64,000 nt of DNA from Anastrepha obliqua. Its lineage: Eukaryota; Arthropoda; Insecta; Diptera; Tephritidae. Positions 55,380-64,000 of this stretch are shown one piece after another. The DNA lies in NCBI RefSeq assembly GCF_027943255.1, contig NC_072895.1, positions 30,106,001 through 30,170,000 of the forward strand, read 5' to 3'. Position 1 is the first letter of the stretch. Every line of letters starts with the position of its first letter. A program made the translations under genes and the position numbers. A model generated the notes under the pieces. The model was not told where the DNA came from. It did no database searches and saw only the letters and a list, made by a program, of their open reading frames with translations.

Positions 55380-56640
55380 GGATACTTGATTGCTTCCTAA
55401 TATTCTGTCTCTATAAAACTGTTACCGCCATCCAGTTATGTGTAGCGCAGCGCAAACGTTGCACTCAGCGACGCTTGTCACGTTCACTTTCATTGGCCGT
55501 TGCCACTAAGCAAACAGTGCCACAATTTTTTCGCAATTCCTTACACCATTTCATCTCACCCTTCTGTCTGCCACACAATTCTTATTTTTCGCCTTTATCG
55601 ACAATCCAACATCAGCACGTCACTTCTGTGTTTTTTATGCCATGCAACGGCGATTGGAAGGTCCAGTTTTTAGTTCGATTCTGTTCAGGTCTTATCAAAT
55701 TTTACGGGTACCAATTTTTTACGCTTCATTTGTTTTGTTGTCGTCATTTGCCTGCAATTGTTACGTGTTGTTGTTACTAAGCGTACTTGGCGAACATATT
55801 CTCGTGCGGAGTAAGTAAGCCAGTGGTGGCTTATGGCCAACATGTCAGTCTTTAGTCCATTCGTTGTGCAGCAACATATGTGACTCTGACACAAGTTTCA
55901 TGCCGCAGGATTGCGCTGAACTAAATGGAAGTACAACGTTGTACTTGCAACCAAATTAAGGCGTGTTATACTAAGTAGGTTGCACAAGAAGAGAAAAAAA
56001 CTGCAGCTTTTAAGTTTGCGTTTTTATTTCTCGTTTCCCATTCAATTTCAGTGCCACTTTCGGTTTCAATACAATTTTCATTGCGCAGTGCTTCTGAGGG
56101 CGGTGAAGTCTGCATTTATTGTGACTTGACATTTCAGCTGCCAAGCGCCAACTCAAGCGAAATTAAACGCTTACATGCAACCAACAACTACAACAACAAC
56201 AAAAACAATAAATGTAATAGCATTTTGGAGCGCAAATAACAAAAACAGAGTTTCCTGCCAACAACATAGAATATTCGCCTCTAAGTGGACAACTGGCCAT
56301 GTCATGTCAACTAGAAACGATTTGTTTATGCGATCGTCAGATAGTGAACGTAGGAAGGAAATGGCGTATAAAATTCTCGGAATTTCAGTTCTGCTCATGA
56401 CAATGATGAAGAAATTAAAGTCTCTGCGAATATTACCTGAGTAGGTTGAGGATAATCAACATTTTACATATCTAATTTATTTGAAAGAGAAGAATTTCAT
56501 TCCATTTAATCAATAGATTTCTTCGGCATACATGCAATGACCGACTTGGGGGCACACCAGATACAGATTTTTAATTATAAATAAAGAACAAGTCATTTTC
56601 AGAGCTCTGAAACTTCCCTACTGATTATTTAAAAATGTTG
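55380..56640. other. TE-poor stretch, possibly host intergenic DNA
   Basis: No TE motif recognised. An (ACA)n-type tract lies near 56185-56210. Open frames at 55358-55780 and 56175-56444 have no recognised domain. Confidence 0.4.
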
Positions 56641-56647
56641 ACCTTTA

Positions 56648-56960
56648 GGTGGCGACCACCGTAGCCGAACGGGTTAGTGCGTGACTACCATTCGCGAGTG
56701 CGTACGTTTGAATCTCCATGCACGAAACACCAAAATGACAGAAACTGTTTTTTTCTAATAGCGGTCGCTTCTCGGCAGGCAATGGCAAACCTCCGAGAGT
56801 ATTTCTGCCATGAAAAATCTCCTCATAAATCCATTTTCCGTTCGGAGTCGACATAAAACTGTAGGTCCCTCTATTTGTAGTAAAACATCAAGACTCATAC
56901 CACAAATAGGAGGAGGGGCTCGGCCAAACACCTAACTGAAGTGTACATGCCAATTACGAA
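56648..56960 (+). repeat. tRNA-derived SINE-like repeat (copy 6, best preserved)
   Basis: The head carries a pol III A-box-like TAGCCGAACGGGTTAGTGCG (56662-56681) and a B-box-like GTTTGAATC (56706-56714), about 25 bp apart as in tRNA-derived promoters. The body contains AATAGCGGTCGCTTCTCGGC, GGCAATGGCAAACCTCCGAG and TATTTCTGCCATGAAAAATC, and the tail CATGCCAATTACG. Length is about 313 bp. SINEs of this type borrow the machinery of a partner LINE; the partner is not identified. Six copies occur in this window. Confidence 0.85.
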
Positions 56961-56964
56961 TTCA

Positions 56965-57520
56965 TTCAATCTAAGGGTCAAAACGAAGTTTACATATTTG
57001 GCCGATAAGCTCTGATACTTCAAAATCTTAAAGTTTGCCTGTAGTGTAATTTGGTGCTTTATGTTCACACTAAACTTAGAATAAAATCAATTGGCTACGG
57101 CGACTTCAGCCGGGCAAAATCTTGGTGTATCTGCTATGCCCGCATCTGCTACTTTTTAACTACTAAATTAGTTCATTGACATACTATTTTGGCTTCTTAG
57201 CCAAGCGTACCCTCTTAAATATTAAAGAAAGAAAAGTGATGTCATCTAAGCAAATGAAATTGCTCAGTCTGCAGCTCCCACTTACCCGGCTACCCAGAGA
57301 TGATATCACTAAAGTTATCAAATTCGAAAAGAAGTTCAGAATTTAGCTGGACGATAAGGTAAACTGCAGTACAACAGCACTTGAAAGGAAACTCTAGGAG
57401 AAGACACCAGAAGACATAAAAGCAGGAATACTCATATATGGCCTAAGAAGCAAGCATTCTCTGCCGATGGGTGGATGCCATGAGTGTTTTCACAGTTACT
57501 AATCTCTCGGTGCAATGGCG
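56965..57520. other. No recognisable gene
   Basis: Mixed composition, no recognised motif. Confidence 0.4.
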
Positions 57521-57526
57521 CGCCTT

Positions 57527-57670
57527 TGTCAAATTTCAATTTCGACAGCTTCTGTTAGTTTTTTCGTTGTATCAAAGTCTGTTATTAGTGGCTGTTGCTT
57601 TTTTTTAATTTCTCGATTTATTTGTACAAGTTAGCGGAAAATTTATAATTTTTGCAAATGCAGTCAGCCC
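57527..57670 (-). pseudogene. pogo/Tigger-type transposase C-terminal remnant
   Basis: The minus strand gives QQPLITDFDTTKKLTEAVEI, parallel to QPLITDFITT at the C-terminus of the pogo-like element at 18480-20000, with a similar A-rich lysine run before it. Only the C-terminal tail is present. Confidence 0.6.
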
Positions 57671-57679
57671 ACATTCTGT

Positions 57680-58280
57680 GTGCAACATAAAATTAACAAA
57701 TAAAGCTAAACGAAATCAAGTAAAATGAAAGATAGGGCTGTTCAATTCCTGACGTCAAGAGCACTGCAAATAGAACATTGAGCTATTTATTTGAAACTTC
57801 GCCGTACTTCAGGTGCTTCAAGCAAAGCTGCCATGTTTCAGTGTTGTTCTATTCCTTTTTGACAGTCGTCGAAACGAAGCAAGCAAAGCCAGCCTGCATT
57901 GGGTTCAGCAGCTTTACCAAGTTAGGATTGAAGGGATGTTTTCATGGAATGAAAGGACAGACAAGCTACTTTTAGGTGCAGATGTGATTTGTTAGATGTT
58001 AGTGCACAATCAGGGCACATTAGGTCAAATAACCGTTTTTGCTGTGCAAAAGAGATAAGAATGAAAAAGCCGTTTTACTTTTTTTGTTGTTGTTTTGTAA
58101 TTAGAGATGCTTCAAAACAAAGGCAATGACCGTAATTTTTCGTATAAATTTGTTTGCGAGTTCAGCAGTGCTTGGTGAACTTTGACTCCGCGTTTCTCGA
58201 ATTGTGTTGAAAATAATTGCTTTATATGTAAATAGCTTATTAGCCTACATAACCTTGAAGTGATAAAATCTATCTTCCAC
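57680..58280. other. No recognisable gene
   Basis: Short open frames at 57778-57995 without recognised motifs. Confidence 0.4.
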
Positions 58281-58281
58281 A

Positions 58282-58998
58282 TTAAGGGGTTATGCGCACT
58301 TGTATGGCTGAAAATCACGTTTTTTTGAGAATTTTTTACAAAAACGATTTTATTAAACAAATACAATTTGTAATTATTTAAATAATGCCTACTTTAAAGT
58401 TAATTATATATAAAGTTAGTGAAAATATTGAAATGCTCGACTCCTGCAGATGATCCCCCAAGCGTCCTCCAAAAAAAAAGCGTTCGGCGGTGGGCAAAAT
58501 ATCTCCGGTTTGGATTAAGTGAAATGGAAAAGCCAATTAGATTCTTTTTGTGGATAGATAGAGCTAAGTATTGATAGAAGGAATAGTCAAAATTTTAGTT
58601 TTTGATAAAATGGCGGCTATAGGAAACAAAAATCGAATTTTGTACAAAAAATTTCGCGAAAAATAGAAAAAATTATCAGAATTCTCAAGCCTTCGATTAA
58701 TACCTGGAGAATATATCTGAAAGGTTGTTTTAAAATTTCAAGACAATCGGTTTAGCCGTTTTTGAGAAATCGTGTCCACCGACTTCGAAAACACGGTTTT
58801 GAGAAAAATGCGTTTAATGTTTGAAAAGCACTTTACATAGGGTAAAAATTTTCTGAAATGCCTTTTCAAATTTGCGTTTAACTACGAAAATATTCACCGG
58901 AACGATATTAAATTTTCTGTGTGCATTCTTAAATATATGCACATTAAGAAAATAAAAAAAAAGAAAATCGATTTGTTGAAAATAATAACTGCAAATTT
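58282..58998. mobile_element. TTAA MITE (family 1, copy 2), inverted relative to copy 1
   Basis: The left end is TTAA-GGGGTTATGCGCACTTGTA, like the right end of copy 1 read inward. The right part (about 58766-58982) matches 12386-12580 in reverse complement: AAATGCCTTTTCAAATTTGC, a GGAACGATATTAAATTTTCT block and TGCATTCTTAAATATATGCA. The right terminal repeat is degraded or missing. The middle is diverged. No ORF. Confidence 0.72.
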
Positions 58999-59149
58999 TA
59001 TATTTTTATAAAATAAATGGAATGTTTTTAATGACTTATTGCCAATTTATTTCAAATTGCGATTTTTTTTTTAAGAGTAATTCCACTTTTCTTTAGCCGT
59101 CCTCGGTATAAAAAAAACGATATGTTTGAAATATGGTGAAAAGAACGTT

Positions 59150-59753
59150 CACAAAAAGAAAAATTTGATGCCGTTTTTAATTATGTTCTTGGAAATATTA
59201 AGGACATTAATATTTCTGATGAATATGAAAAAATACATTTTTTACTGTAAAATTAACGCAAAAGTGGAAAAAATTCCACAGAAAAATAAACGTCTTTAAA
59301 GATCAAAATGATGTGTGGCCAAATTCGGAGTTAAAGTTGGTGGTAAACAGCATTATCGAAAAAGCAACTAATACCATTTCAGAATTTGGCAAAAGAAAAG
59401 AAGCCGCAGACCTTTGAACTGAGAAAGCTGATACTAATCTTCTTGTTCGTGCAACAGCAACATCGGCTCGTAAGCAAGAGGATACCGATTTGGCTGCAAT
59501 CCTGAAAGAAAATATGGAAAGTCCAACAAGGCTATTAAAAGTGCGGAAGTTGCGCATTCAAGCTACCAAATCACCAATTCAACTTTCTGCAGATAAGGCT
59601 TTAGCTTTCCTTCTTGAAAATAATTTTTCAAAAGAGCAGTACCACGCAATACGCTACGAAAATAAGTTAAGAAACTGCGACATTTATCCGCACTATTCTA
59701 AAATTACAGCCGCTAAATTCAAATGCTGACCTCAGGGTACAGAAGCAAATGAG
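59150..59753 (+). pseudogene. Transib-like (RAG1-related) transposase, N-terminal piece
   Basis: The plus strand encodes SPIQLSADKALAFLLENNFS, KEQYHAIRYENKLRNCDIYP and HYSKITAAKFKC followed by a TGA. Before it, degraded segments (SELKLVVNSIIEKATNTISE) fit the same protein. YxxIRxxxKxxNxxIYPxYxxxxxAKxxC is the N-terminal block I associate with Transib-like transposases; this assignment is from memory. The frame continues at 60602 beyond an inserted retrotransposon. Confidence 0.5.
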
Positions 59754-60614
59754 GGTTAGGTTAGGTTATGGCGGCAGTCGGTCTGCACGACCAACTCACT
59801 TAGACCTTACAGGTCCGTTGTGATACCACTGTGCTACACAGGAACCTCATTTATCTTTCTTCGTGGAACCATTTTGTGGCTCTTATGAAACGTAGTATTG
59901 ATGCCCACCCCACGCCAGACAGTTCTGTAAGAGAATTAAAAAAGTATTTACCTAGACAACCTGCTCTGATTTTAGCTAGAGTTGGTCAATTGCAAAGGAA
60001 GTGCTCTACTGTTTCTTCCTCTTCCTCCTCCTCATCTCTGCAACTTCTGCAATATTCATGGGAGAAAACTCCTAGTCTCGAGGAATGCCTGCCAAATAGC
60101 CAGTGACCGGTTAAACAAGCCACGACGGTCGAGAAATTGTCTCTTGAGAGACTTAGCAATTCCTTTGTTCTTTTCTTGTCTATTTGCGGCCATAGTAGCC
60201 TAGCTGTTAGACACGTATCTTCATTTCTCCATGACCTATTGGTGTCTTGGATAATGTGGTTTTTTATTGTATTATTAGTTTACTCGTGGCCATGGATATT
60301 CCAATGGTACTTTTATCACTGAGCAGTGGGAGAGCAGTAACTTTCTGGCTAGCTCATCAGTTTTACAGTTTCCTCAATATCTCTGTGCCCCGGTACCCAA
60401 ATAAGGCTGACCTTGAATACGACGCTAATATCATTTAGGGCTGCCCGGCATTCCTGTGCAACCTTCGTTCTTAGTATAGCCGCATTCATTGATTTGATGG
60501 CCGCCTGGCTATCCGAGAATATATTTATACTCGTTTTTGTTACGACGTGCGTATTTAGATATGTAGCCACTTCTTTTATAGCTAGTACCTCCGCCTGATA
60601 GAGAAGCAAATGAG
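59741..60614. other. 13-bp target-site duplication pair
   Basis: AGAAGCAAATGAG occurs at 59741-59753 and again at 60602-60614, exactly bracketing the minus-strand retrotransposon at 59754-60601. It is therefore the duplication made on integration. Confidence 0.9.
59754..60601 (-). mobile_element. LOA-like non-LTR element, 5'-truncated, with TSD
   Basis: Minus-strand reading: LLYQAEVLAIKEVATYLNTH, SINIFSDSQAAIKSMNAAIL, SVVFKVSLIWVPGHRDIEE (RNase H), then VACLTGHWLFGRHSSRLGVF, EEEETVEHFLCNCPTLAKIR and LRFIRATKWFHEER before a stop near 59860. The 3' end finishes in CATAACCTAACCTAACC at 59754. It is the clearest single insertion of its family here, about 848 bp and flanked by a 13-bp duplication. 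One stop or frameshift separates RNase H from the tail. The copy at 24850-26820 is the same family. Confidence 0.86.
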
Positions 60615-60960
60615 ATCCTTGTAAAAGTTTCGTTGCAATTTATTTTAGAGCATACGGCTAAACGAATTGTTGAGATGCAAAAAGAAGGTTTTCAACAAAC
60701 GTTTCAATAAACCGTTTGATAAACCGAGTTCGTCGCATAGCAGTGATGCCTCTCTTTTCGCTACTACAGTAATTCCATTAAGGTTATTGCTCTTGTCGGG
60801 AAAACCAATTTGGAACAATCGCTCACCACAATCTGTAAGATTTTGTCGGCCCATTAAACTGGAGCTCGTAAAGGAGACAGGAGAAGTTGTTTTAAAGGAA
60901 GACTTAGCCTTGACGCTTTGAAAAATCTATTGGTGCTGGAAAATCTATTGAATATCATTT
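60602..60960 (+). pseudogene. Transib-like transposase, continuation after the insertion
   Basis: Reads EANEILVKVSLQFILEHTAK, RIVEMQKEGFQQTF, then in another frame SDASLFATTVIPLRLLLLSG and KPIWNNRSPQSVRFCRPIKL, ELVKETGEVVLKEDLAL. The ATTxIPLRL...IWxNRxPxSxRFCRPIxLxxxKET block follows the N-terminal block in the Transib-like proteins I remember. The catalytic core that would follow is absent; the frame runs into the foldback element at 60967. Confidence 0.52.
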
Positions 60961-60966
60961 AAATTA

Positions 60967-61607
60967 CACGGTGTGACAAAAAAAAAAAAATTAAATATAC
61001 TTTTATGGAGACCTAGCACGATTTGTGGCTCTGGAAAAACTAAAAAAAATGGTATAGGAGAAATTTCCAATACACCCCCAAAATCTCATTTTATGGCCAT
61101 AAAACCGTTTTTCAGTAGGTTGATGTGAACAATCCCTCCTAACTTCGCCAATTTCCATCCGATTTCGAATTTGTTTTTTTAGTTCGAAAGAACAAAAATA
61201 AGCCTTTTTGACAGTGTGTTGACAATTTTTCTGAAATGACAACTGACGAGACTGTAGACGGAAGTATTCGGAATTTTTTTATTTTTTCTCTATTTTTTCA
61301 ACTTTGACATCATTTTTGCGATATTATCCGATATTGAGGATGTTTTTTAGCAGACTACTGTTATAGTGAATTTAATTCTGCGTCGAATGAGCTATATTTG
61401 ACTGTAATTGAATTAAAATTCATAGAGTTGTGCGAGTTGTGCGAGTTTTAAGATTTTATTTTTTTTACTAATTTTGTAGCAAGTGTCAGTATAAACACAT
61501 CATCAGTACGAAACAGTACAGGTTTAAAATTTTAAAAGATGTCGGGAAAAACTAATCTTCATTTCAAAAATGTTTGCTAGACCTGGTCCGTTTATAAGAG
61601 TCATCAC
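60967..61607 (+). repeat. Left inverted-repeat arm of the foldback element
   Basis: Pairs with 61994-62624. The inner 559 bp are near identical to the right arm. Each arm also contains the same roughly 240-bp open frame beginning MSFQKNCQHTVKKAYFCSFE (61003-61242 minus; 62359-62598 plus), which shows no recognised domain and is probably fortuitous. Confidence 0.88.
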
Positions 61608-61990
61608 TTGTTTTACGTTTCAAGGACCAGCAGTAATCAGCAAGCATGTCGATGGAGTTCTTCCCTTGAAAACGTTTTTCGATGACTCCTATCTCCTGGT
61701 GAAATCTTTCACCCTGTTCATCGCTCATCTGGTCCAGGTTTTCCGGGAAAAAATTCAAATGTGAGTGCAGAAAGTGTATCTTGATGTACATATTGCATTC
61801 CATTTTTTCGTACGCACTCAAAAACTCTTTGACGACTTCAACATAATCAGAGCTCTTTTTATTTCCAAGGAACTTCTCACACAATGATTTAAAACTTTCC
61901 CATGCCCGTCTTTACACTGCACTGAGCTTACTCGTAAATTTCTCATCTCGCATGAGTTTTCGAATCTGAGGCCCGACAAGGATCCCTAAA
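61564..61990 (-). pseudogene. Conserved-looking transposon-associated protein fragment in the loop
   Basis: Reading leftward: VGPQIRKLMRDEKFTSKLSA, a stop, RRAWESFKSLCEKFLGNKKS, SDYVEVVKEFLSAYEKMECN, MYIKIHFLHSHLNFFPENLD and QMSDEQGERFHQEIGVIEKR, then FQGKNSIDMLADYCWSLKR and a stop at 61564 inside the left arm. I recall this SDEQGERFHQD...ADYCW pattern from a protein family common in arthropod and cnidarian repeats. I cannot name its superfamily with confidence. Only the C-terminal third is present and one stop interrupts it. The last few codons are duplicated in the right arm. Confidence 0.6.
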
Positions 61991-61993
61991 ATT

Positions 61994-62624
61994 GTGATGA
62001 CTCTTATAAACGGAGCAGGTCTAGCAAACATTTTTGAAATGAAGATTAGTTTTTCCCGACATCTTTTAAAATTTTAAACCTGTACTGTTTCGTACTGATG
62101 ATGTGTTTATACTGACACTTGCTATAAAATTAGTAAAAAAAATAAAATCTTAAAACTCGCACAACTCGCACAACTCTATGAATTTTAATTCAATTACAGT
62201 CAAATATAGCTCATTCGATGCAGAATTAAATTCACTATAACAGTAGTATACTAAAAAACATCCTCAATATCGGATAATATCGCAAAAATGATGTCAAAGT
62301 TGAAAAAATAGAGAAAAAATAAAAAAATTCCGAATACTTCCGTCTACAGTCTCGTCAGTTGTCATTTCAGAAAAATTGTCAACACACTGTCAAAAAGGCT
62401 TATTTTTGTTCTTTCGAACTAAAAAAACAAATTCGAAATCGGATGGAAATTGGCGAAGTTAGGAGGGATTGTTCACATCAACCTACTGAAAAACGGTTTT
62501 ATGGCCATAAAATGAGATTTTGGGGGTGTATTGGAAATTTCTCCTATACCATGTTTCTTAGTTTTACTATACCTACAAGTTGTACTAGGTCTCTATAAAA
62601 GTATAATTTCACTGTCGCACAGTG
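61994..62624 (-). repeat. Right inverted-repeat arm of the foldback element
   Basis: Reverse complement of the left arm. Differences from the left arm in the inner 559 bp are few and include AGTATA for AGCAGA, GCATCG for GCGTCG, and a G/C change near the loop. Confidence 0.88.
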
Positions 62625-64000
62625 TTATTCTTGACCCCACTTGATGGCAAATATTATGTTGCGAAGAATTTAATCTTAACAAACAATGGGATGAAATTAA
62701 TGAAAGTGAAGATGTCATATTTAATTTAAATTTACAAAATGAATTAAATTTAAGTAATTCATAATAATTTTTTCTATAATTTAAAAAAATAAATGGCTTA
62801 TCACGTTTACATTAATTGTTTCACAAGGGTTAATTTAATGACTAGTTTTGGTTTGAATATCATGATTTTCTAGCTCTAATTTTGCACAGAAAAAGTAGTC
62901 ATTTGAACTATAGTGCAGTTGGAAGCAACTGGTACTAAGTACGTAATTTTCGTATTCACCTCTAACATTTGTGTGTTCGTGGGTGGTGGTCACAATTTCC
63001 GCATATCCACTGCTGATAACAAGAAGTACCAATAAAGTGGAGTCATAATTAAAGCATCGTTGACGACTTACTTGAAAAGCATCGAGCCAATACTTAAAAT
63101 GTTAATAAGAAAGGGCAACAAAACAAATTGAAAGACTTTAATCAGTCGGCTGCATTTCTACTCCACGCGTAGTAGGAGTTAGTGAGTGAGTGTTGTTGTT
63201 TTCTGGGAGTAAAGTTCCTAAGTCGTATTATTGGCATTGGTATTGTTTCCCTTCTTTGTACTATTTACATGTATGTGTGTAGTGTTATTGTTGTTGCTGT
63301 TAGCATAGTTGCCGCTGGAAATCAATTATTTACGAGTGCCCTTTGCGATGGAGCAGAAAAATGCAATTAACATAATTCAAGGCACCATTTCATTTGACAT
63401 GCTAGTGTGATTGCACAATCATGTTGCAAGCCGAGCCACACACACAACAACAACAACAAGAACAAACAACAAACAACAAACACCCAACAGCCAGCAGCCA
63501 GCAGCCAACTAGAAAATATCACTCAGCGCAAAGCAACGAGAGGTAAAACAAGCAAGGTAAGTCAGCCGTGGGGTGGAGTGCGCTCGTAGTTGCACGAGGT
63601 ATGTAGTGTGGCAGCTAGTTAGTTAGCTCACCCATCCGTCTGCCCCGCAGCTCGGCAGCATGGCTGTCAGTTAAGAGCACCGCCAACAGTAGCAGCACAG
63701 CGCCAGTGCTCGTAATAGTGCAACATCAGCAGCTATGTCGCCAACGCCATTGGCGTTCTGCTGGTCGCACAATGTGCCACATCAGCAATGTTGTGACGTG
63801 ACTGCCGCACTGTCTACTCAGCATTGTCCCTTTTCTGCGCTATTTATTCGCACACACACACATTCACATGCATATATATGATATTTACTGAATATTTACA
63901 TATTTGTGGAATTGTGGGTTACTCTGGGGGAGTTTTGGCATTTTTCTTGGTTATATTGACTTAGCGCGATTCCTGTGATCCCTATGAATCTCCTTTGCCC
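62625..64000. other. No recognised gene; AT-rich then simple-sequence-rich
   Basis: A roughly 45-codon open segment near 62640-62763 (CEEFNLNKQWDEINESEDVI) ends in TAA, with AATAAATGG nearby. It could be the tail of the element the foldback inserted into, but this is unsupported. An (AAC)n-rich tract lies at 63439-63485 and (CA)n near 63851-63865. No TE motif is seen after about 62800. Confidence 0.4.
63439..63485. repeat. (AAC)n-rich simple repeat
   Basis: CAACAACAACAACAAGAACA followed by repeated AACAAAC units. It gives a short poly-Asn/Gln/Thr open frame that need not be coding. Confidence 0.8.

Larger units (their letters stand above)
60967..62624. mobile_element. Foldback-type element with very long inverted repeats
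   Basis: The ends read CACGGTGTGACA (60967) and, reverse complemented from 62624, CACTGTGCGACA. The inner arms 61049-61607 and 61994-62552 are inverted copies of equal length (559 bp) with only a handful of mismatches and no gap by eye. The outer 72-82 bp are more diverged. The loop (61608-61993) encodes part of a decayed protein. Both flanks show TTA next to the ends, so a 3-bp target duplication is possible but weak. The superfamily is not established. Confidence 0.85.

Noticed and set aside
55358..55780. 140-codon open frame on the plus strand
   Set aside because: Partly antisense to the RNase H remnant, and the rest has no recognised motif.
56662..56714. Functional tRNA gene
   Set aside because: A- and B-box-like sequences are present, but no cloverleaf or acceptor pairing is visible and the unit continues as a 300-bp repeated body; a SINE head instead.
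61003..62598. Two identical 60-80-codon open frames in the foldback arms
   Set aside because: Identical because the arms are copies. No domain, and they end at the arm/terminal boundary, so coding is not supported.
63407..63589. Asn/Gln-rich open frame
   Set aside because: Produced by the (AAC)n simple repeat; no start context or neighbouring coding signal.
1..64000. CRISPR arrays, operons, prophage or integrated virus genes
   Set aside because: No spaced short repeats, no bacterial gene arrangement, and no capsid, envelope or LTR-type gag-pol frame was recognised on either strand.

Overview
This is eukaryotic DNA, almost certainly from a higher fly. The best guess is a tephritid fruit fly, because the mix of jockey/LOA/R1/RTE-type non-LTR elements, mariner/Tc1 relatives and a tRNA-derived SINE-like repeat fits what I remember of tephritid genomes. 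That assignment is inference. No bacterial features are present: no operons, ribosome binding sites, CRISPR arrays or rRNA. I recognise no host gene exon, no intact host gene and no functional tRNA. Nearly all recognisable coding sequence is broken transposable-element (TE) protein, so the window is a TE graveyard, as in intergenic, pericentromeric or piRNA-cluster-like DNA.

Layout. 1-1.45 kb: the 3' end of a well-preserved jockey-type retrotransposon with an open reverse transcriptase frame. 1.9-8.2 kb: remnants of RTE-like, jockey and RNase H-bearing (I/LOA/R1 group) non-LTR elements plus one DD41D transposase piece. 9.4-14.4 kb: a minus-strand stack of LOA-like, jockey and RTE-like fragments around a TTAA-flanked MITE (12.36-13.04 kb). 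16.8-17.6 kb: an RNase H tail and a SINE. 18.5-20.0 kb: a pogo/Tigger-type transposase. 20.9-21.6 kb: a second type of TTAA MITE. 21.8-24.7 kb: a mariner split by a Tc1-like element with perfect TA junctions. 24.8-27.3 kb: a LOA-like element split by a nearly intact DD41D element, then another DD41D copy. 28.6-31.5 kb: SINEs, a mariner and a jockey-type fragment. 31.6-36.6 kb: two copies of one non-LTR element in inverted orientation around 2 kb of non-coding DNA. 37.9-44.6 kb: RTE-like pieces, a mariner with recognisable ends holding nested insertions, a second mariner and a DD37D element. 46.6-51.0 kb: a direct repeat, a DD41D remnant, a SINE and an RNase H tail. 51.0-52.9 kb and 55.4-56.6 kb: TE-poor, possibly host intergenic DNA. 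52.9-54.2 kb: a DD37D element joined to a foreign helix-turn-helix piece. 58.3-62.6 kb: a second copy of the first MITE family, a Transib-like transposase piece split by a target-site-flanked retrotransposon, and a foldback element with 559-bp, about 99% identical arms.

How the parts relate. The parts do not form a pathway; they are layers of insertion. Several junctions are exact (TA, TTAA or a 13-bp duplication), so the order of events can be read directly. The most unusual structure is the foldback element at 60967-62624. Its loop carries a decayed, conserved-looking ORF, and its arms could form a very long RNA hairpin.
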